DNA of 64,000 nucleotides from Thermogutta sp039793925 (GCF_039793925.1 NZ_JBAMME010000334.1:1-64000), one strand, 5' to 3'. Counted from the first letter of the stretch, positions 8,508 to 17,763 are shown. A program made the numbers and translations. Notes: generated by a model from the sequence alone, not told the origin.

Positions 8508-9650
8508 ATGAGGCACCCCTCGCTCCTCAGAACTGTCAGTGCAACTGTCATCGCGGTGGTATGCTTGGCAGGTTCATTTGACGCCGAAGACCCTGTCAAA
8601 CTGACAGGTTTTTCGTGGGATCGTGTGCCCGTATGCATCCACTTCGGCAAACGTACCTCTGACCTCACCGACGCGGAACTGGACTTCCTCGCATCGCATG
8701 CCGATCTGATAACGCTCGAAAAAGGTCACGGAGCTGCCGTTTACGGCAGCACCGAGGCAGGGATCGCGGAGACGGCTCGGCGATTAAAACAGCGAAATCC
8801 GAAATTGAAGGTTCTTTTCTATTTCAACGCTTTCATCAACTGGCCGGGATACGCAGCCTTCAAGACGTATCGCGATGAATGGACCCTCCGCGACCGCAAC
8901 GGAAATATCGTGTACAGGACAGACCATGTTTCTCGGCCTGACCCGTCCCAAGCGGCGTTCCGAGAATGGTGGTCCAACGTGGTCGCCGACGAACTGAAAC
9001 GTGCCCCGCTCGACGGTGTTTTTGTCGATGCATTGCCGCAAGCGCTGGTCCCGTCCTTAGCCCGCACTGTGGGTAAAGAAAAAGCTGACGCTATTGTTGC
9101 AGGTTTGCGAGAGATGGTGGCGTTGACCAAACACAAGATCGGGGAAGACAAGATCGTACTGGCCAACGGCACACGAGGCACCGATTTCCGTGAGATTCTC
9201 GATTGGGAAGGAATCGACGGGGTGATGATCGAACATTTCGGTGCATTCAACTCCGCCAGTCCTGAAGATATCCTTGCCGACATGGAAACCATGGCTATAG
9301 CCGCCCAGAAAGGAAAGTTCGTCGTGCTCAAGGCTTGGCCCGGTTTCACATGGCTGGATACCGCTATGATGAGCCGTCCCTATGAGGAGCTGCTGGAACT
9401 TGCCAGGCGAAACATCACCTTTCCGCTGGCCTGTTTTCTTGTGGCAGCCCGACCGGGTAGCTTCTTCTGCTACTCGTGGGGATACTCGGACCGCCACGGT
9501 ACGTTGGATGTGTACTCCGAGCTGGAGCGACCACTCGGTCCGCCCCTAGGAGAGGCCCAGCGGTCCGGTTGGACGTTCCGGCGTGAATTCATCCACGCGT
9601 CGGTATTTGTCGATGTTAAAACCAAGACGGCACGAATTGAGTGGAGGTAA
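8508..9650 (+). CDS. secreted putative glycoside hydrolase (GHL15-like TIM barrel)
   Basis: The 380-residue protein has a signal peptide (SATVIAVVCLAGSFDA) followed by a TIM-barrel-like fold. Recurring strand-end acids include LDGVFVDALP and GVMIEHFG; there is also LKVLFYFNAFINWPGY. The order of motifs resembles the hypothetical glycosidase family GHL15, to which I assign it tentatively. Asp in VFVDALP and Glu in MIEHFG are candidate catalytic acids by position only. It would act outside the cytoplasm on polysaccharide. It is followed at once by the remains of a sulfatase gene, suggesting a former two-gene unit for a sulfated glycan. Confidence 0.6.
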   Translation: MRHPSLLRTVSATVIAVVCLAGSFDAEDPVKLTGFSWDRVPVCIHFGKRTSDLTDAELDFLASHADLITLEKGHGAAVYGSTEAGIAETARRLKQRNPKLKVLFYFNAFINWPGYAAFKTYRDEWTLRDRNGNIVYRTDHVSRPDPSQAAFREWWSNVVADELKRAPLDGVFVDALPQALVPSLARTVGKEKADAIVAGLREMVALTKHKIGEDKIVLANGTRGTDFREILDWEGIDGVMIEHFGAFNSASPEDILADMETMAIAAQKGKFVVLKAWPGFTWLDTAMMSRPYEELLELARRNITFPLACFLVAARPGSFFCYSWGYSDRHGTLDVYSELERPLGPPLGEAQRSGWTFRREFIHASVFVDVKTKTARIEWR

Positions 9651-9667
9651 TTGCCTGACAGGCCTCT

Positions 9668-10022
9668 GTGTCTGCCATAGTTGCGAGCTTTGTACTTGCT
9701 GCCTCGTGCGCAAGTTCGAGCTCAGCCATTGCAGTGGCCCCATCGGCCCGGCGTCCTAACATCCTGTTAATCTTCGCCGACGATTGGGGCTTCCCTTGAT
9801 CTGACGCGTCATGAGATCCTCGGCCAAAAGCAACCAACATTGATCGCCTTTCCCGCGAGGAAATAGACTCCCGTCAGTTCAATGTCCTCAATCCGATTTG
9901 TTCGCCCAGCCGCCCGGCTGTGCTAACACGCTTGCTTCCAGCAAGGTTTTATATCCATCAGCATTTTGCATCGCTGCAGCCGCATCCCGTCAGCCGCATG
10001 CCGGATTGGCTGAATCTCAGGT
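9668..10022 (+). pseudogene. decayed sulfatase gene
   Basis: One plus-strand frame reads a signal-peptide-like segment, then RRPNILLIFADDWG (sulfatase N-terminal metal-binding motif), two in-frame stops near 9797 and 9812, NIDRLSREEID, and ICSPSR. The last is the Cys-x-Pro-x-Arg formylglycine signature. It continues with LPARFYIHQHF and MPDWLNLR before another stop. Homology is unmistakable, but the frame is interrupted, part of the region after ADDWG is missing, and the remaining two thirds of a normal sulfatase (about 450 residues) are absent. Degenerate sequence continues to about 10140. It begins 17 bp after the glycosidase stop. Confidence 0.8.
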
Positions 10023-10175
10023 AGTCGCGCTGTTGCGGCCGTCTCGGCCCGGAAAATCAAGCCCTGACACAAACGACGATGAACATCACACCGGAACGGG
10101 AAGATTTCATGGCACAGCCGGAGTGAAGTTAGTAAATTGGCTTGGAAGTGATCGCTGCGAATGTAGACAATGCGA

Positions 10176-11282
10176 TCAACGCAACAACTCGGTAGATCGG
10201 GAGGCTGCGCTTCCCGCTTCTTTCCATAGTTCCCTCAATTGGGCCAGAAGAGATCCCCGAATCGTTTGCCGATAAGGCGAATCACTGGGGAGTTCTGCCA
10301 TCAACCGCCGGTGCGCCTTCCCGAGATTGTGATAGGGCATCGAGGGAAATAGATGGTGCACTGCATGGTAGCGGAGCCCCACAGGTGCCCACAATTCCGT
10401 AATCCACCAACGATAGGGGTAATTCGGGGAATCGAGAACCTGCTCGGAAAAGTCCACCGGATGCGGTTCAAACGCGTACCGGTGAGCACCAAGTGTGCGG
10501 AGCGCGTTGATAAACACCACAAGGACCGCTGTGGCATACGCTTGGATGAGGAAAGGAATCGGCCAGCGTCCCAGGAAAATGGGCGGCACAAGAAACACCC
10601 CCCACACCCAAAGAAAGCATAGCGCTTCCTGGACTCGGATCCAGAATAGCTCGCGGGGCGTCGGTTCTGGCCGGATATACTTGGGGTCAATCACCATAGA
10701 AGACGCATGCGCATGCACCCACGCCCGAAAGCGTGGACTGATCCACGCGAGCGGGCTGAGGATAGCAAAGCGAACCACAACAAGCGGTGGAATGATGAAA
10801 CTGGTCAGAAGATACTTGATGATTTCCCAACGCGGCCGCCGAGCAAACGGGAGATACTCACCATCGCGATCGGTGGCGTAGGTCGTCTTGCGATGGTGGT
10901 CGTGGTGTGTTTGATACACAAACGAGGGCAAAAGAAACGGCGTTCCGCATAGAACGTTCCAGACAACCTTGAAGGCTGTCATCACCCCCCGAGGAAAATG
11001 CACAATCTCGTGGATAAACAATGCCGCACGGTAGTACGCCAGGGCTGAAATCACGAAACACACTGCCTGCTGCGGCGAAAACAGCGGAGTGCGGCGCACG
11101 AGTGCAAAACACACCGACCCCACGCCAAAAGACACCAGAAAATCTACCCAATAAATGACTGGGTTGCGGGCAAACAAATCGTGCACAATTTTTTTCGCCT
11201 GCGCAGGCGAGAACGTAGAAGGGCAAGAGCGGATTGCCTCAGGCGCGGACCGTTCAAGGTTGACCGTTTTTTCAGAAGACAT
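10176..11282 (-). CDS. membrane fatty acid desaturase family protein
   Basis: The 368-residue integral membrane protein has the three histidine clusters of the di-iron desaturase/hydroxylase family: HEIVH, HHDHH and HAVHH (about residues 91, 126 and 306), plus an extra His in LGAHRYAFE. Hydrophobic pairs flank the first two clusters. The family introduces double bonds or hydroxyls into acyl chains using O2; the substrate cannot be told. The ATG at 11282 has GGTGG upstream; a GTG at 11309 would add nine residues. It is monocistronic and convergent with the sulfatase remnant. Confidence 0.85.
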   Translation of the reverse strand: MSSEKTVNLERSAPEAIRSCPSTFSPAQAKKIVHDLFARNPVIYWVDFLVSFGVGSVCFALVRRTPLFSPQQAVCFVISALAYYRAALFIHEIVHFPRGVMTAFKVVWNVLCGTPFLLPSFVYQTHHDHHRKTTYATDRDGEYLPFARRPRWEIIKYLLTSFIIPPLVVVRFAILSPLAWISPRFRAWVHAHASSMVIDPKYIRPEPTPRELFWIRVQEALCFLWVWGVFLVPPIFLGRWPIPFLIQAYATAVLVVFINALRTLGAHRYAFEPHPVDFSEQVLDSPNYPYRWWITELWAPVGLRYHAVHHLFPSMPYHNLGKAHRRLMAELPSDSPYRQTIRGSLLAQLRELWKEAGSAASRSTELLR

Positions 11283-11742
11283 TGCGTTCCACCCGCTATC
11301 AGAGTGCACGCCAGAAACTCGCCACCGCCTTCCTGTTTCTTTTGGCTTGCCTAATCACTTCGGAGTGTCGAAACTCGTTTTCGGTTACATTAGGCGTAGG
11401 GGTTAAAAATATTATTCTAATTCTGCCAAACAAAATAGCGACTTTGTTTTTCCAGTTCCATCTGCTGTAATTCTGTCCCTTTCCAGCTCAAGTGACGCCC
11501 TTCCTGCCTGCCGTCCGATAATGCCGAATTTCAAATTCGGGAATTCACTCTGCAACCCTCGGTACATCCTGCGGAGTGCGACTGCAGCAAATCCGTGCTG
11601 CGCGACGGCAGTTACGTCATGCCATCCTAGCTAGTGGCCGGTTGCCAGTCCGGGGGTACCGGCGAATAATGCAGAGCTGGCGCCCTCCTTCGAGCCCATT
11701 TTTTTGCAATTGAAGTGCGAGCTAGTTTCGGAGAAGTTTTTC
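11283..11742. other. divergent intergenic region between desaturase and znu operon
   Basis: About 460 bp without a gene. It should hold the promoters of both the desaturase and the zinc importer. An AT-rich block lies around 11400-11430, and a perfect palindrome at 11524-11540 is listed separately. Confidence 0.5.
11524..11540. promoter_or_regulatory. perfect inverted repeat, candidate operator upstream of znuA
   Basis: CCGAATTT-C-AAATTCGG, 8-bp arms around one base, about 200 bp before znuA. Size and symmetry fit a dimeric repressor site such as Zur, but no such repressor gene is in the window and the sequence does not match a consensus I know. Confidence 0.35.
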
Positions 11743-12783
11743 GTGTTCCGCAGCCTCATTGCGACATTCGTCGGTATTCTGGGTTGTGCTCCCCTGTTTT
11801 GTGGGGGCTGTAAGTTTCCCGAAAGGGGTGACGGCGGTGTGGTCCACGTAGCCGTCACGATCCCTCCCCAAAAATGGCTGGTGAGCCAGATCGGGGGGGA
11901 AAGGGTAACGTGTGTCGTGTTGATACCGGGCAACCAGGACCCGCACACGTTCACCGGCACTGACGCGGATGCCGCCCGGCTAGCACGCTGTCGCGTGTTT
12001 TTTTCTATTGGACTTCCCGTGGAAAACAGCCCGTGGTGCCGAGCGATCTCCCAGCAGAGCAGACTCCGCGTGGTCTCTCTTTCCCAAGCCACTCACTTCC
12101 ACACAGAGTTCGAGGCCGCGACCCATGAGGGTGAGGCCGGCATGGGATCCGGGTCGGGTGGTCCCACGCAACTTTTGCACAGCGGCAGCAAGGATCCTGC
12201 GGTCAACACTTTGGGGCAGATCGAACGCCGTCATAACGGGCATGATCACGGAGAAGCACACGAGCATGACGCGTTCCTTCACACCTGGCTCAGTCCGCGG
12301 CGGCTCATAGCCATGGGGGAAATCGTTGCCCACACGCTGGAAGAGGTCGACCCCTCCAACCGAACGTTTTACCGGAACAATTGGGAGCGATTACGGTCGC
12401 AATTGACTCACTTGGACGAAGAGCTTCGAGAAAAACTTGCCCCCCTTAAAGGTCAGGAATTCTTTGTTTACCATCCAGCCTGGGAGTGTTTCGCAGACGA
12501 TTATGGGCTGGTCCAGGTAGCGATGGAAACACAGGGAAAGGAGCCGTCGGATCGGGAGATCACCGAACTCCAGCGTCGAGCCCAGCGTGCCCGAATCAAA
12601 GTGATGCTTGTCCAACCGCAGATTGCCTCCCGGGCGGCGCGTGCCGTCGCGGAAGCAGCCGGACTGCGAGTTGTAACCGCGAACCCTTTGGCCGAGGATA
12701 TTCCTACCGAGTTGCGGCGTGTTGCTGAAAGTCTCATCTCCGCGTATCGTGAAAGTATGGAGAGCGCCGACCTGCAGAAATGA
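11743..12783 (+). CDS. znuA: zinc ABC transporter substrate-binding protein ZnuA
   Basis: A 346-residue exported protein of the A-1/cluster 9 family. It has a signal sequence with a Cys at its end (LFCGGC, possibly a lipoprotein) and then the metal-receptor core: AVTIPPQKWLVSQIGG, GNQDPHTFTGTD, HTWLSPR and FVYHPAWECFADDYGL. Family His ligands in DPHTF, HTWLSP and YHPAW are present. A histidine-rich loop (RRHNGHDHGEAHEHD) before HTWLSP is the usual zinc-gathering loop. I chose GTG at 11743 because GGAGA lies about 9 bases upstream; a TTG at 11704 is possible. It overlaps the next gene by the ATGA arrangement. Confidence 0.92.
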   Translation: MFRSLIATFVGILGCAPLFCGGCKFPERGDGGVVHVAVTIPPQKWLVSQIGGERVTCVVLIPGNQDPHTFTGTDADAARLARCRVFFSIGLPVENSPWCRAISQQSRLRVVSLSQATHFHTEFEAATHEGEAGMGSGSGGPTQLLHSGSKDPAVNTLGQIERRHNGHDHGEAHEHDAFLHTWLSPRRLIAMGEIVAHTLEEVDPSNRTFYRNNWERLRSQLTHLDEELREKLAPLKGQEFFVYHPAWECFADDYGLVQVAMETQGKEPSDREITELQRRAQRARIKVMLVQPQIASRAARAVAEAAGLRVVTANPLAEDIPTELRRVAESLISAYRESMESADLQK

Positions 12784-13724
12784 CTGCCCTTTGCCGGGGT
12801 CCCCTAACCTCCCGCAGCATATTTTCTCCGAACACTGGTGAACCGATGGCTTTTGTAGCCCCACTATCGAAAACGTCGCAACAGTCAGTGCACACCAGCC
12901 CGACTGTGGTGGCGCGGCTGGAGCATGTGACGTTTTCCTACCGTTCGCCCACAGGGGGCTTGTTGGAGCCGGTTCTCCAGGATGTTTCTCTGGAAATTTA
13001 TCAAGACGACTTTTTGGGAGTCATCGGCCCCAATGGTGGAGGAAAAACGACGCTGCTAAAAATCATTCTGGGCCTCTTGGAACCGCAACAGGGAACAGTG
13101 AGTGTGTTCGGCAAATCGCCGCGCGAAGTCCGACACCTCATCGGCTACGTGCCGCAGCATGCCAGGGTCGATACGTCCGTTTCCGCATGCGTGTTGGACG
13201 TTGTGCTTGCTGGTCGGATTTGCCATTCCCCGTGGGGTTTTCTTTACAGCCGAGCAGACCGCGAGAAAGCCCTGGCCGCGCTTCGATTAACTGGGACGGC
13301 CGATCTGGCCCACCGGCGGCTTGCCACACTTTCCGGAGGTCAGCGCCAGCGTGTTTTGATTGCGCGGGCCCTGGCTGCTGAACCCAAACTGTTGCTGCTG
13401 GACGAACCGACTGCGGGGATTGATCCCTACGTCGAGCAAAATCTGACGGATCTCCTCCATGCCCTGAACGAACGACTCCCCATCGTCATCGTGAGTCACG
13501 ACATCGGCTTTGTTTCGACGCATCTCAAACGGGTGGCGTGCCTCAATCGACGGCTGACCGTGCACTCGGCGGCAGAGGTGACACGCTCCACCATGGCCAC
13601 TTTTTACGGAGAACACGTCCACCTCGTCCAACACGCTCCCTGCTGCCCGCTAAACGATCCCGGATGCGACCATGGTTGTGTTCCGGCACATCCACCCACA
13701 GGCCGAAAGATGGAGCAGCCATGA
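12780..13724 (+). CDS. znuC: zinc ABC transporter ATP-binding protein ZnuC
   Basis: ABC ATPase with Walker A GPNGGGKTT, signature LSGGQRQ, Walker B LLLLDEPTAG and switch His in VSHD. The ATG overlaps the znuA stop (ATGA), implying translational coupling; an internal ATG at 12846 is an alternative start. The C-terminus is extended by a Cys/His-rich tail (CCPLNDPGCDHGCVPAHP) after a HVHLVQH segment, a plausible metal-binding or sensing appendage that is not part of the nucleotide-binding fold. It energises import by ZnuB with ZnuA as receptor. Confidence 0.92.
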   Translation: MTALCRGPLTSRSIFSPNTGEPMAFVAPLSKTSQQSVHTSPTVVARLEHVTFSYRSPTGGLLEPVLQDVSLEIYQDDFLGVIGPNGGGKTTLLKIILGLLEPQQGTVSVFGKSPREVRHLIGYVPQHARVDTSVSACVLDVVLAGRICHSPWGFLYSRADREKALAALRLTGTADLAHRRLATLSGGQRQRVLIARALAAEPKLLLLDEPTAGIDPYVEQNLTDLLHALNERLPIVIVSHDIGFVSTHLKRVACLNRRLTVHSAAEVTRSTMATFYGEHVHLVQHAPCCPLNDPGCDHGCVPAHPPTGRKMEQP

Positions 13725-14566
13725 CGGAATTCTTCCAGGACCTTTCCGTCAACCCATTTCTGATCAATGGACTGGTGGCGGGTGTCCTAGCGGGGTTGGC
13801 CTGCGGTATCATCGGGCCGTATGTGATCACAAAAAGAATCGTGTTTCTCGCCGGCGCTATTGCCCATATTGCAGTCGGTGGAGTGGGTATCGCCCTTTTT
13901 CTCAAATACAGAGTCCCCTCCTATTTCGGCGGGTTGGAACCGGTTCATGGCGCCACCGCGATTGCGGTTCTGGCCGCCATCATCATCGGCGTGATCAACG
14001 AAAAGCGAGCGGAACACGCAGACACACTGATCGGCGCGCTTTGGGCCGTGAGCATGGCCTTGGGGATTCTTCTCATCAAGTACACGCCGGGATACCAGGG
14101 CGAATTAATGAGCTATCTGTTCGGCAACCTGGCGTACGTGACGCGGTCCCAGCTCGCCTGGATGGCGATTTTGGACGTTGTCATCCTCGCGACAGTGTTA
14201 CTTTTTCACAAGCAATTTATGGCGGTGTGTCTGGATCAACAACTTGCAGCCCTGCAACGCGTACCAGTTCTTGTCATCAATTTGTTGCTTCTTTGCTTGG
14301 TCGCACTGACCGTCATTTGTCTGACTCAGGTGGTGGGCCTGATATTAGTGATTGCTCTCCTAAGCTTGCCCGCCGCCACGGTCTCCCGATTTGTCATCGG
14401 TATGCCCGCGTTGCTTGTGGGTGCCACCCTCCTTGGGATGCTCATCACCACTGTCCCCCGGATTGCAGTGTACGGTACGGCAGTAAGTCCAGAATCCGCC
14501 ATCGTGTTGGTCGCCGGCGGGATCTATCTGCTGAGCCTTCTCATGACGCGTCGCGTCCCCGAATGA
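13721..14566 (+). CDS. znuB: zinc ABC transporter permease ZnuB
   Basis: A 281-residue hydrophobic protein of the ABC-3 permease family with about eight membrane segments. Recognisable family stretches are GIIGPYVITKRIVFLAGAIA near the N-terminus and LSLPAATVSRF in the second half. Its ATG overlaps the znuC stop (ATGA), with GGAG just upstream. It completes the znuA-znuC-znuB operon. Manganese or iron transport cannot be excluded, but the His-rich receptor favours zinc. Confidence 0.92.
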   Translation: MTEFFQDLSVNPFLINGLVAGVLAGLACGIIGPYVITKRIVFLAGAIAHIAVGGVGIALFLKYRVPSYFGGLEPVHGATAIAVLAAIIIGVINEKRAEHADTLIGALWAVSMALGILLIKYTPGYQGELMSYLFGNLAYVTRSQLAWMAILDVVILATVLLFHKQFMAVCLDQQLAALQRVPVLVINLLLLCLVALTVICLTQVVGLILVIALLSLPAATVSRFVIGMPALLVGATLLGMLITTVPRIAVYGTAVSPESAIVLVAGGIYLLSLLMTRRVPE

Positions 14567-14602
14567 ATCAAAATCGGCTCTTCCGTTGTCGATCGGGGAA
14601 TC

Positions 14603-15832
14603 TCATTGTGCCAGGGCTGCGACTGCCAGCTCCTGGAAGACCTCCCGCACAGGTGAGCCATCAGAGTTGGGAAAGTTGGTTCTCTGCACGAGCAAGATGA
14701 AAATCATCTTTCGTTGCGGGTCGATCCAGCCCTGTGTTCCAAATGCCCCGCCGTGGCCGAACGTTCCCGGGGACAGCATTTGAGTCACCCCCTGTGGTTC
14801 GCGGACGACACACCAACCCAATCCCCATCCATTGCCGGGTGTAAACCCAGTGACGAGGTCGCCGGTGTGCACACGCGTCATAACAGCCACGGCCCCGGAA
14901 GAGAGGATGCGGACGCCCTCCAGCTCACCCCCGTTAAGAATCATTTGGTAAAAGCGAACCAGATCGGCAGCCGTGGAATACAGTCCACCAGAAGGATTGG
15001 GTGCCCGTACACCGGCATCCTCAATAAGCCAAATAGCTCCGCCGCCCGGCACGAGTTTGCCCTCCGGCGTCCTCTGGTACGCGCGGGCCAATCGGGATTG
15101 CTGGCCTCCCGCGGGTACAAACGTGGTATCCTTCATCCGCAGTGGCTGAAAGATCTCGCGACGGAGAAATTCGTCATAAGACTGACCGCTCACCACTTCG
15201 ATAATTCGCCCGCAAACCGTCAATCCCGGAGAGTAGGCCCAGCGCTCACCAGGCTGGAAGGTTAAACCACCTCGCGCGAGTTTGGTTACGGTTTCTGCGA
15301 GTGTGGTCTCCGTTCGCTGTGATCCGGTCAATCCGGAAGTGTGGGTCAATAAATGCCTTACAAGTAGAGGCTTTTCCAGGGGTTTGCCATTCACCTTGAT
15401 TTCCGCGAATTCGGGCAGGTACTTGGTTACTGGATCATCCAAATTGACTTTTCCGCGGTCGACGAGAATCATAAGCCCCGTGGCCGTGATCGGCTTGGTC
15501 ATCGAGGCGATCTGAAAGAGAGAGTCTTTTTGCATGGGAATTTTGGCATCGAGGTCCGCCCAGCCAACCGCTTCCCAGTGGACAATCTTTCCCTTCCTGG
15601 CCAGGAGCGTTACCGCCCCGGCAATTTCTCCGTCGGCCACAAACTGCTCCATTCGGGGGCGGATTTTCGCCAGAACATCGCTTTTTAAGCCCACATCTTC
15701 CGGTTTGGCCTGGGGAAGAGGCCAATTGGCGTTGGTTTCCCCGGCAACGGCCGCTGGAAGTACCCGCAGCATGAAGCATGCGACCAGGGCCATCACCCAT
15801 CGACAGTGGCACTCAGCAACGGCACATTTCAT
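14603..15832 (-). CDS. secreted serine hydrolase, beta-lactamase/class C (AmpC-like) family
   Basis: A 409-residue protein with a signal peptide, the catalytic SxxK motif SMTK (about residues 110-113), a YSPG motif in place of YxN, and a late FGHGGAFG motif equivalent to the third box. The family comprises esterases, D-amino-acid peptidases and beta-lactamases; the substrate is unknown, and many planctomycete members are probably esterases. The ATG at 15832 has GGAGAG seven bases upstream. The gene is convergent with znuB, with only 36 bp between. Confidence 0.85.
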   Translation of the reverse strand: MKCAVAECHCRWVMALVACFMLRVLPAAVAGETNANWPLPQAKPEDVGLKSDVLAKIRPRMEQFVADGEIAGAVTLLARKGKIVHWEAVGWADLDAKIPMQKDSLFQIASMTKPITATGLMILVDRGKVNLDDPVTKYLPEFAEIKVNGKPLEKPLLVRHLLTHTSGLTGSQRTETTLAETVTKLARGGLTFQPGERWAYSPGLTVCGRIIEVVSGQSYDEFLRREIFQPLRMKDTTFVPAGGQQSRLARAYQRTPEGKLVPGGGAIWLIEDAGVRAPNPSGGLYSTAADLVRFYQMILNGGELEGVRILSSGAVAVMTRVHTGDLVTGFTPGNGWGLGWCVVREPQGVTQMLSPGTFGHGGAFGTQGWIDPQRKMIFILLVQRTNFPNSDGSPVREVFQELAVAALAQ

Positions 15833-16004
15833 CGCGGACTCTCCTTCCCAGGTTTCCACTTTAGTGCCCGATCCCCGACGCGAGTAACAGCTCTAAAGAA
15901 TAGTGCCATTGTGCCCGCTGAGCCAAGCGATGTCAAAACCCCATCAGCCTATCAATTGAGACTGGCCGGGCCTGTCAGAAAAAGCGCCAACTGAGCAGAG
16001 CGCG

Positions 16005-16026
16005 AAAAAATCCCCCAGTAGGGGAT
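16005..16026 (-). terminator. Rho-independent terminator of the rplI operon
   Basis: On the minus strand the stem ATCCCC/GGGGAT is followed by a T-run (16005-16010), about 35 bp past the rplI stop. Confidence 0.7.
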
Positions 16027-16060
16027 CACAAGTTTAAATCCGCGAAGGCCAGCAAATCGT

Positions 16061-16609
16061 TTACTTTCTGCCGCCCAGTTGGGTGTCGCCCACAGTAGGA
16101 ACCACCCACACCTTCAGATCGGCCTCGATATCGTGCCCGAGGTGAATCCGCACGGTGTACAAACCAAGTTCCTTGAGCGGACCCTGCAGACGAACCTGAT
16201 CCGGCGACACGTTGACATTCTGGGCCTTCAACGCCTTGGAAATCTCGTTGGGGCCCACGGACCCGTAAAGGTGCCCTTCTTCGTTGGCGTTGGCTTCGAT
16301 GGAAATACTCATCTGCGAGATATTTTCCGCCAGTTGCCGGAGACTGGAGATCCGAGCCCGTTCGATCTCCAGCAATCGCGCCTTGTGTTTTTCCACCATC
16401 CGTTTGTGGTGCTCCGTCGCGATGGTGGCGAGCCCCTGGGGAATGAGATAATTTACGGCGTAACCCCGTTTGACCTCCACAACATCCCCCGCCTTTCCAA
16501 GGTGCTCCACATTCTGCACGAGGAGAAGCTGGACACCCCCATGAGGACCTCGCGGCAATCCGCGAACCCCATGTTGCCGTGATTTTTTCTTGCCTTTCAC
16601 CTGGTTCAT
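16061..16609 (-). CDS. rplI: 50S ribosomal protein L9 (bL9)
   Basis: The 182-residue protein has the bL9 N-terminal domain (LLVQNVEHLGKAGDVVEVKRGYAVNYLIPQ) and the C-terminal domain with GHLYGSVGPNEI. The N-terminus carries an extra basic segment of about 25 residues (MNQVKGKKKSRQHG...) compared with the usual 150-residue protein. The ATG has GAGG upstream. It is the last gene of the rplY-pth-rpsF-ssb-rplI cluster. No rpsR precedes it, although the order rpsF-ssb-rpsR-rplI is typical elsewhere. Confidence 0.95.
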   Translation of the reverse strand: MNQVKGKKKSRQHGVRGLPRGPHGGVQLLLVQNVEHLGKAGDVVEVKRGYAVNYLIPQGLATIATEHHKRMVEKHKARLLEIERARISSLRQLAENISQMSISIEANANEEGHLYGSVGPNEISKALKAQNVNVSPDQVRLQGPLKELGLYTVRIHLGHDIEADLKVWVVPTVGDTQLGGRK

Positions 16610-16778
16610 AAGCCAACCTCAACCGGAATATTTCTGCTTTTTCCGCAGCCTATGAGTGCGATGCTACTTGTTGTCTTTCTACGTGGTGCGGATAAACCGC
16701 CTGAATTTTTAGCCTGTGTCCGTCGCCGTTTGCTCCACACGAAGGCCGTCGAGTCAGACAATCCCGCGGCAGTTGACT

Positions 16779-17228
16779 TCAGAACGGCACATCGTCCTCT
16801 GGTGGAAAATCCTCCACCGGCGCAACGTCCGGCGCGGGCGTCCCGCTGCCCGGCCCTGCGGCCCCGGCCCTGCCTCCAGTGCCTACATTATTTCCGGCCC
16901 CGCGCCCACCCAACATTTGCATGCGCTCCGCCACAACCCGTAATTTGGAGCGCTTTTCCCCTTCCTTTTCCCAGGTATCGAGGCGTAACCGCCCTTCAAT
17001 CAATACCGGCGCCCCTTTTGTCAGGTACTCCCCCGCAACTTCGGCTGTCCGCCCCCACAGTGTGACATCCACATAAACCACTTCGTCCACCCATTCTCCG
17101 CTCGCACTTTTTCGCCGTTCGTTGACAGCGATTCCGATATCGCAGACGGCCGTTCCACTCGGCGTGTAACGAACCTCGGGATCCCTCGTCAAATTTCCCA
17201 CCAGAATCACTCGATTGAAATTCGCCAT
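16779..17228 (-). CDS. ssb: single-stranded DNA-binding protein
   Basis: A 149-residue OB-fold protein with MANFNRVILVGNLTRDPEVR at the N-terminus, a glycine-rich linker, and the acidic DDVPF tip that recruits partner proteins. The chosen ATG has GGGAGG upstream; an in-frame GTG three codons earlier is less likely. Its place between rpsF and rplI is conserved in bacteria. Confidence 0.96.
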   Translation of the reverse strand: MANFNRVILVGNLTRDPEVRYTPSGTAVCDIGIAVNERRKSASGEWVDEVVYVDVTLWGRTAEVAGEYLTKGAPVLIEGRLRLDTWEKEGEKRSKLRVVAERMQMLGGRGAGNNVGTGGRAGAAGPGSGTPAPDVAPVEDFPPEDDVPF

Positions 17229-17325
17229 ACTTTCCACCTCCCGCCCACGAGGTCCCCGAGCCGCAGCTTGGTGAACGGGCGCATGCTAAGACTTGATCGC
17301 GCCCCCCGCATGAGGTTCGCTCCGA

Positions 17326-17763
17326 TCATTCGTCGACGACATCAGCGTCTTCCAGTTCCTCCACATCCGCCTCGTCGTCAACCTCTTCGTCTACCCCCAG
17401 ATCCGCTTCAGACACGGTACGAACGGCCACCTGGCCGCCTCTCGCGTGTTCCACGAGGACGTCAATAATCCGGGGATCAATCTTGATGTGCATAAACCGC
17501 AGGATATCCGGTGCAAGCTGCAAGCGGCGGCGGATCTCATCCATTTTTGTGCTTTCACACTTGAAGTAAATCAGCCAGTATGTACCCCGCCGCTGTTTTT
17601 TGATCGGGTACGCCAGACGGCGTTCCTCCCAAATACGGCTCACCAAAATCTCCGCGCCGTATTCCGTCAGGACATCTGTGATTTGCCGGACCACACCATC
17701 GGGGTCACGGGCAAATTTGTTGGAATCCAGAATGTAAAGGCCTTCGTAAAAGTTCTGCGCCAA
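17326..17763 (-). CDS. rpsF: 30S ribosomal protein S6 (bS6)
   Basis: A 145-residue bS6 with the core NFYEGLYILDSNKFAR, the central RRLAYPIKKQRRGTYWLIYF and a long acidic tail rich in Asp, Glu and Val. I place the start at a TTG preceded by GGAGAGG; upstream in-frame starts lack a binding site. S6 pairs with S18 in the 30S platform. The acidic tail is longer than in most bacteria. Confidence 0.95.
   Translation of the reverse strand: MAQNFYEGLYILDSNKFARDPDGVVRQITDVLTEYGAEILVSRIWEERRLAYPIKKQRRGTYWLIYFKCESTKMDEIRRRLQLAPDILRFMHIKIDPRIIDVLVEHARGGQVAVRTVSEADLGVDEEVDDEADVEELEDADVVDE

Noticed and set aside
9898..10275. 125-residue plus-strand frame downstream of the glycosidase
   Set aside because: It lies in another frame of the sulfatase remnant and carries no motif of its own.
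13672..14700. 342-residue plus-strand frame overlapping znuB
   Set aside because: It is the out-of-frame shadow of the znuB coding sequence.
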